From Ifrita kowaldi (taxonomy: Eukaryota > Chordata > Aves > Passeriformes > Cinclosomatidae), in assembly GCA_013398055.1 (NCBI GenBank), contig VZRS01004071.1, positions 356,212-420,211 on the forward strand: 64,000 nucleotides of DNA. Reading direction: 5' to 3'. The notes beneath the pieces are model-generated. The model saw only the letters and a program-made list of their open reading frames with translations, was not told the origin of the DNA and did no database searches. Below are positions 63,476-64,000 of this stretch, in pieces; positions within the stretch are counted from its first letter, which is position 1, and each line of letters starts with the position of its first letter. A program made the position numbers and the translations under genes.

Positions 63476-63830
63476 AAACACATTTTGCATGTTTTTTGCG
63501 TTTTCGCGGAGATGGAGGTGGAAAGCATTCCAGGATCAGCCTGAGCGCAATGGTACAAGGCTCTGGCAGTGCTCACTGAGGGATAGAACTTTCCACATTT
63601 TTCTTATTACTTTTTTTAAAATTTATTTTTGCTTTGATCTTACAACACGATCCACCTGGGAAGACATTTCTGCACGGCTTTCAGCCAGCAGCCCTGCTTC
63701 TCCCAGAGAAGGAGCACCCCATCTCCCTTCCCAACCTGGCTTTGCCAACGGCAGACACTTAAACCCCCGAGCCAGGCCTTGAAAATGCACCAGAACCACA
63801 CGAATGGCCTAAGGACCGATCAATAACGTT
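63476..63830. other. Short unassigned stretch before the terminal CpG island
   Basis: T-rich then mixed DNA. No feature is recognised. Confidence 0.7.
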
Positions 63831-63834
63831 GGCC

Positions 63835-64000
63835 GAGTGCCNTCCCCCGCGTTCCCTCGGCGCCTGCGGCGCGACCCCCGCCCCGTTCCCGCGGGGCCCC
63901 CGTTCCCCGCCCGGCTCCAGCTGTTGCTCTCCCCGCTGCCCCAGCGCTTCGCAACTTCTCCCGTCCCGCCGCCGCTTCCCCCCGCACGGCGAGGAGGGGC
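63835..64000. promoter_or_regulatory. Start of a CpG island, cut by the window end
   Basis: GC content and CpG density rise sharply, with CCCGCCCC-type Sp1 sites and a single N at 63842. It probably belongs to the promoter or first exon of the next gene, whose strand and identity cannot be read from this piece. Confidence 0.55.

Noticed and set aside
63090..63782. 230-codon + strand open frame
   Set aside because: Its first half is antisense to a CR1 fragment and the rest shows no homology. It is not a gene.
1..64000. tRNA, rRNA, CRISPR or bacterial operon signals
   Set aside because: None seen. The sequence is vertebrate genomic DNA with spliced genes and CR1 repeats.

Overview
This is vertebrate nuclear DNA, almost certainly from a bird. 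It has long introns with GT-AG borders, no densely packed ORFs, and several fossil CR1 LINEs whose sequences match the avian type. One protein-coding gene is recognisable. I cannot fix the species from sequence alone; the overall look is consistent with a songbird or other neoavian.

Region 1 (1-37,605) is the 3' part of ASAP2 (ArfGAP with SH3 domain, ankyrin repeats and PH domain 2) on the + strand. Thirteen coding exons can be placed to the base. They splice in one continuous frame and encode the last 624 residues: the tail of the ArfGAP domain, the ankyrin repeats, an acidic linker, a long Ser/Pro-rich region with an array of D/E-L-P-P-K-P repeats, and the C-terminal SH3 domain. The BAR domain, PH domain and most of the ArfGAP domain must lie upstream of the window. 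The last exon carries a roughly 2.6 kb 3' UTR with three AATAAA signals. The introns hold CR1 fragments, simple repeats, a small intronic CpG island with a CTCF-like motif, and an exon-like pair in the 9.5 kb intron that could give a truncated ASAP2.

Region 2 (37,606-42,780) is AT-rich to neutral DNA without a recognisable gene. It contains one perfect minus-strand splice donor that may mark a non-coding transcript.

Region 3 (42,780-43,740) is a strong CpG island with a G-quadruplex motif, a consensus + strand donor, three single-N assembly marks and a 157-bp direct duplication that is probably an assembly artefact. It looks like a promoter, but I cannot name its gene.

Region 4 (43,740-63,830) is about 20 kb with no exon I can recognise, ending in two minus-strand CR1 fragments. 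The last ~160 bases start a second CpG island, probably the promoter of the next gene. No prokaryotic, CRISPR or tRNA/rRNA features were seen. I found no convincing new biological system. The most useful leads are the unassigned CpG-island promoters, the intronic CTCF-like island and the candidate alternative exons of ASAP2.
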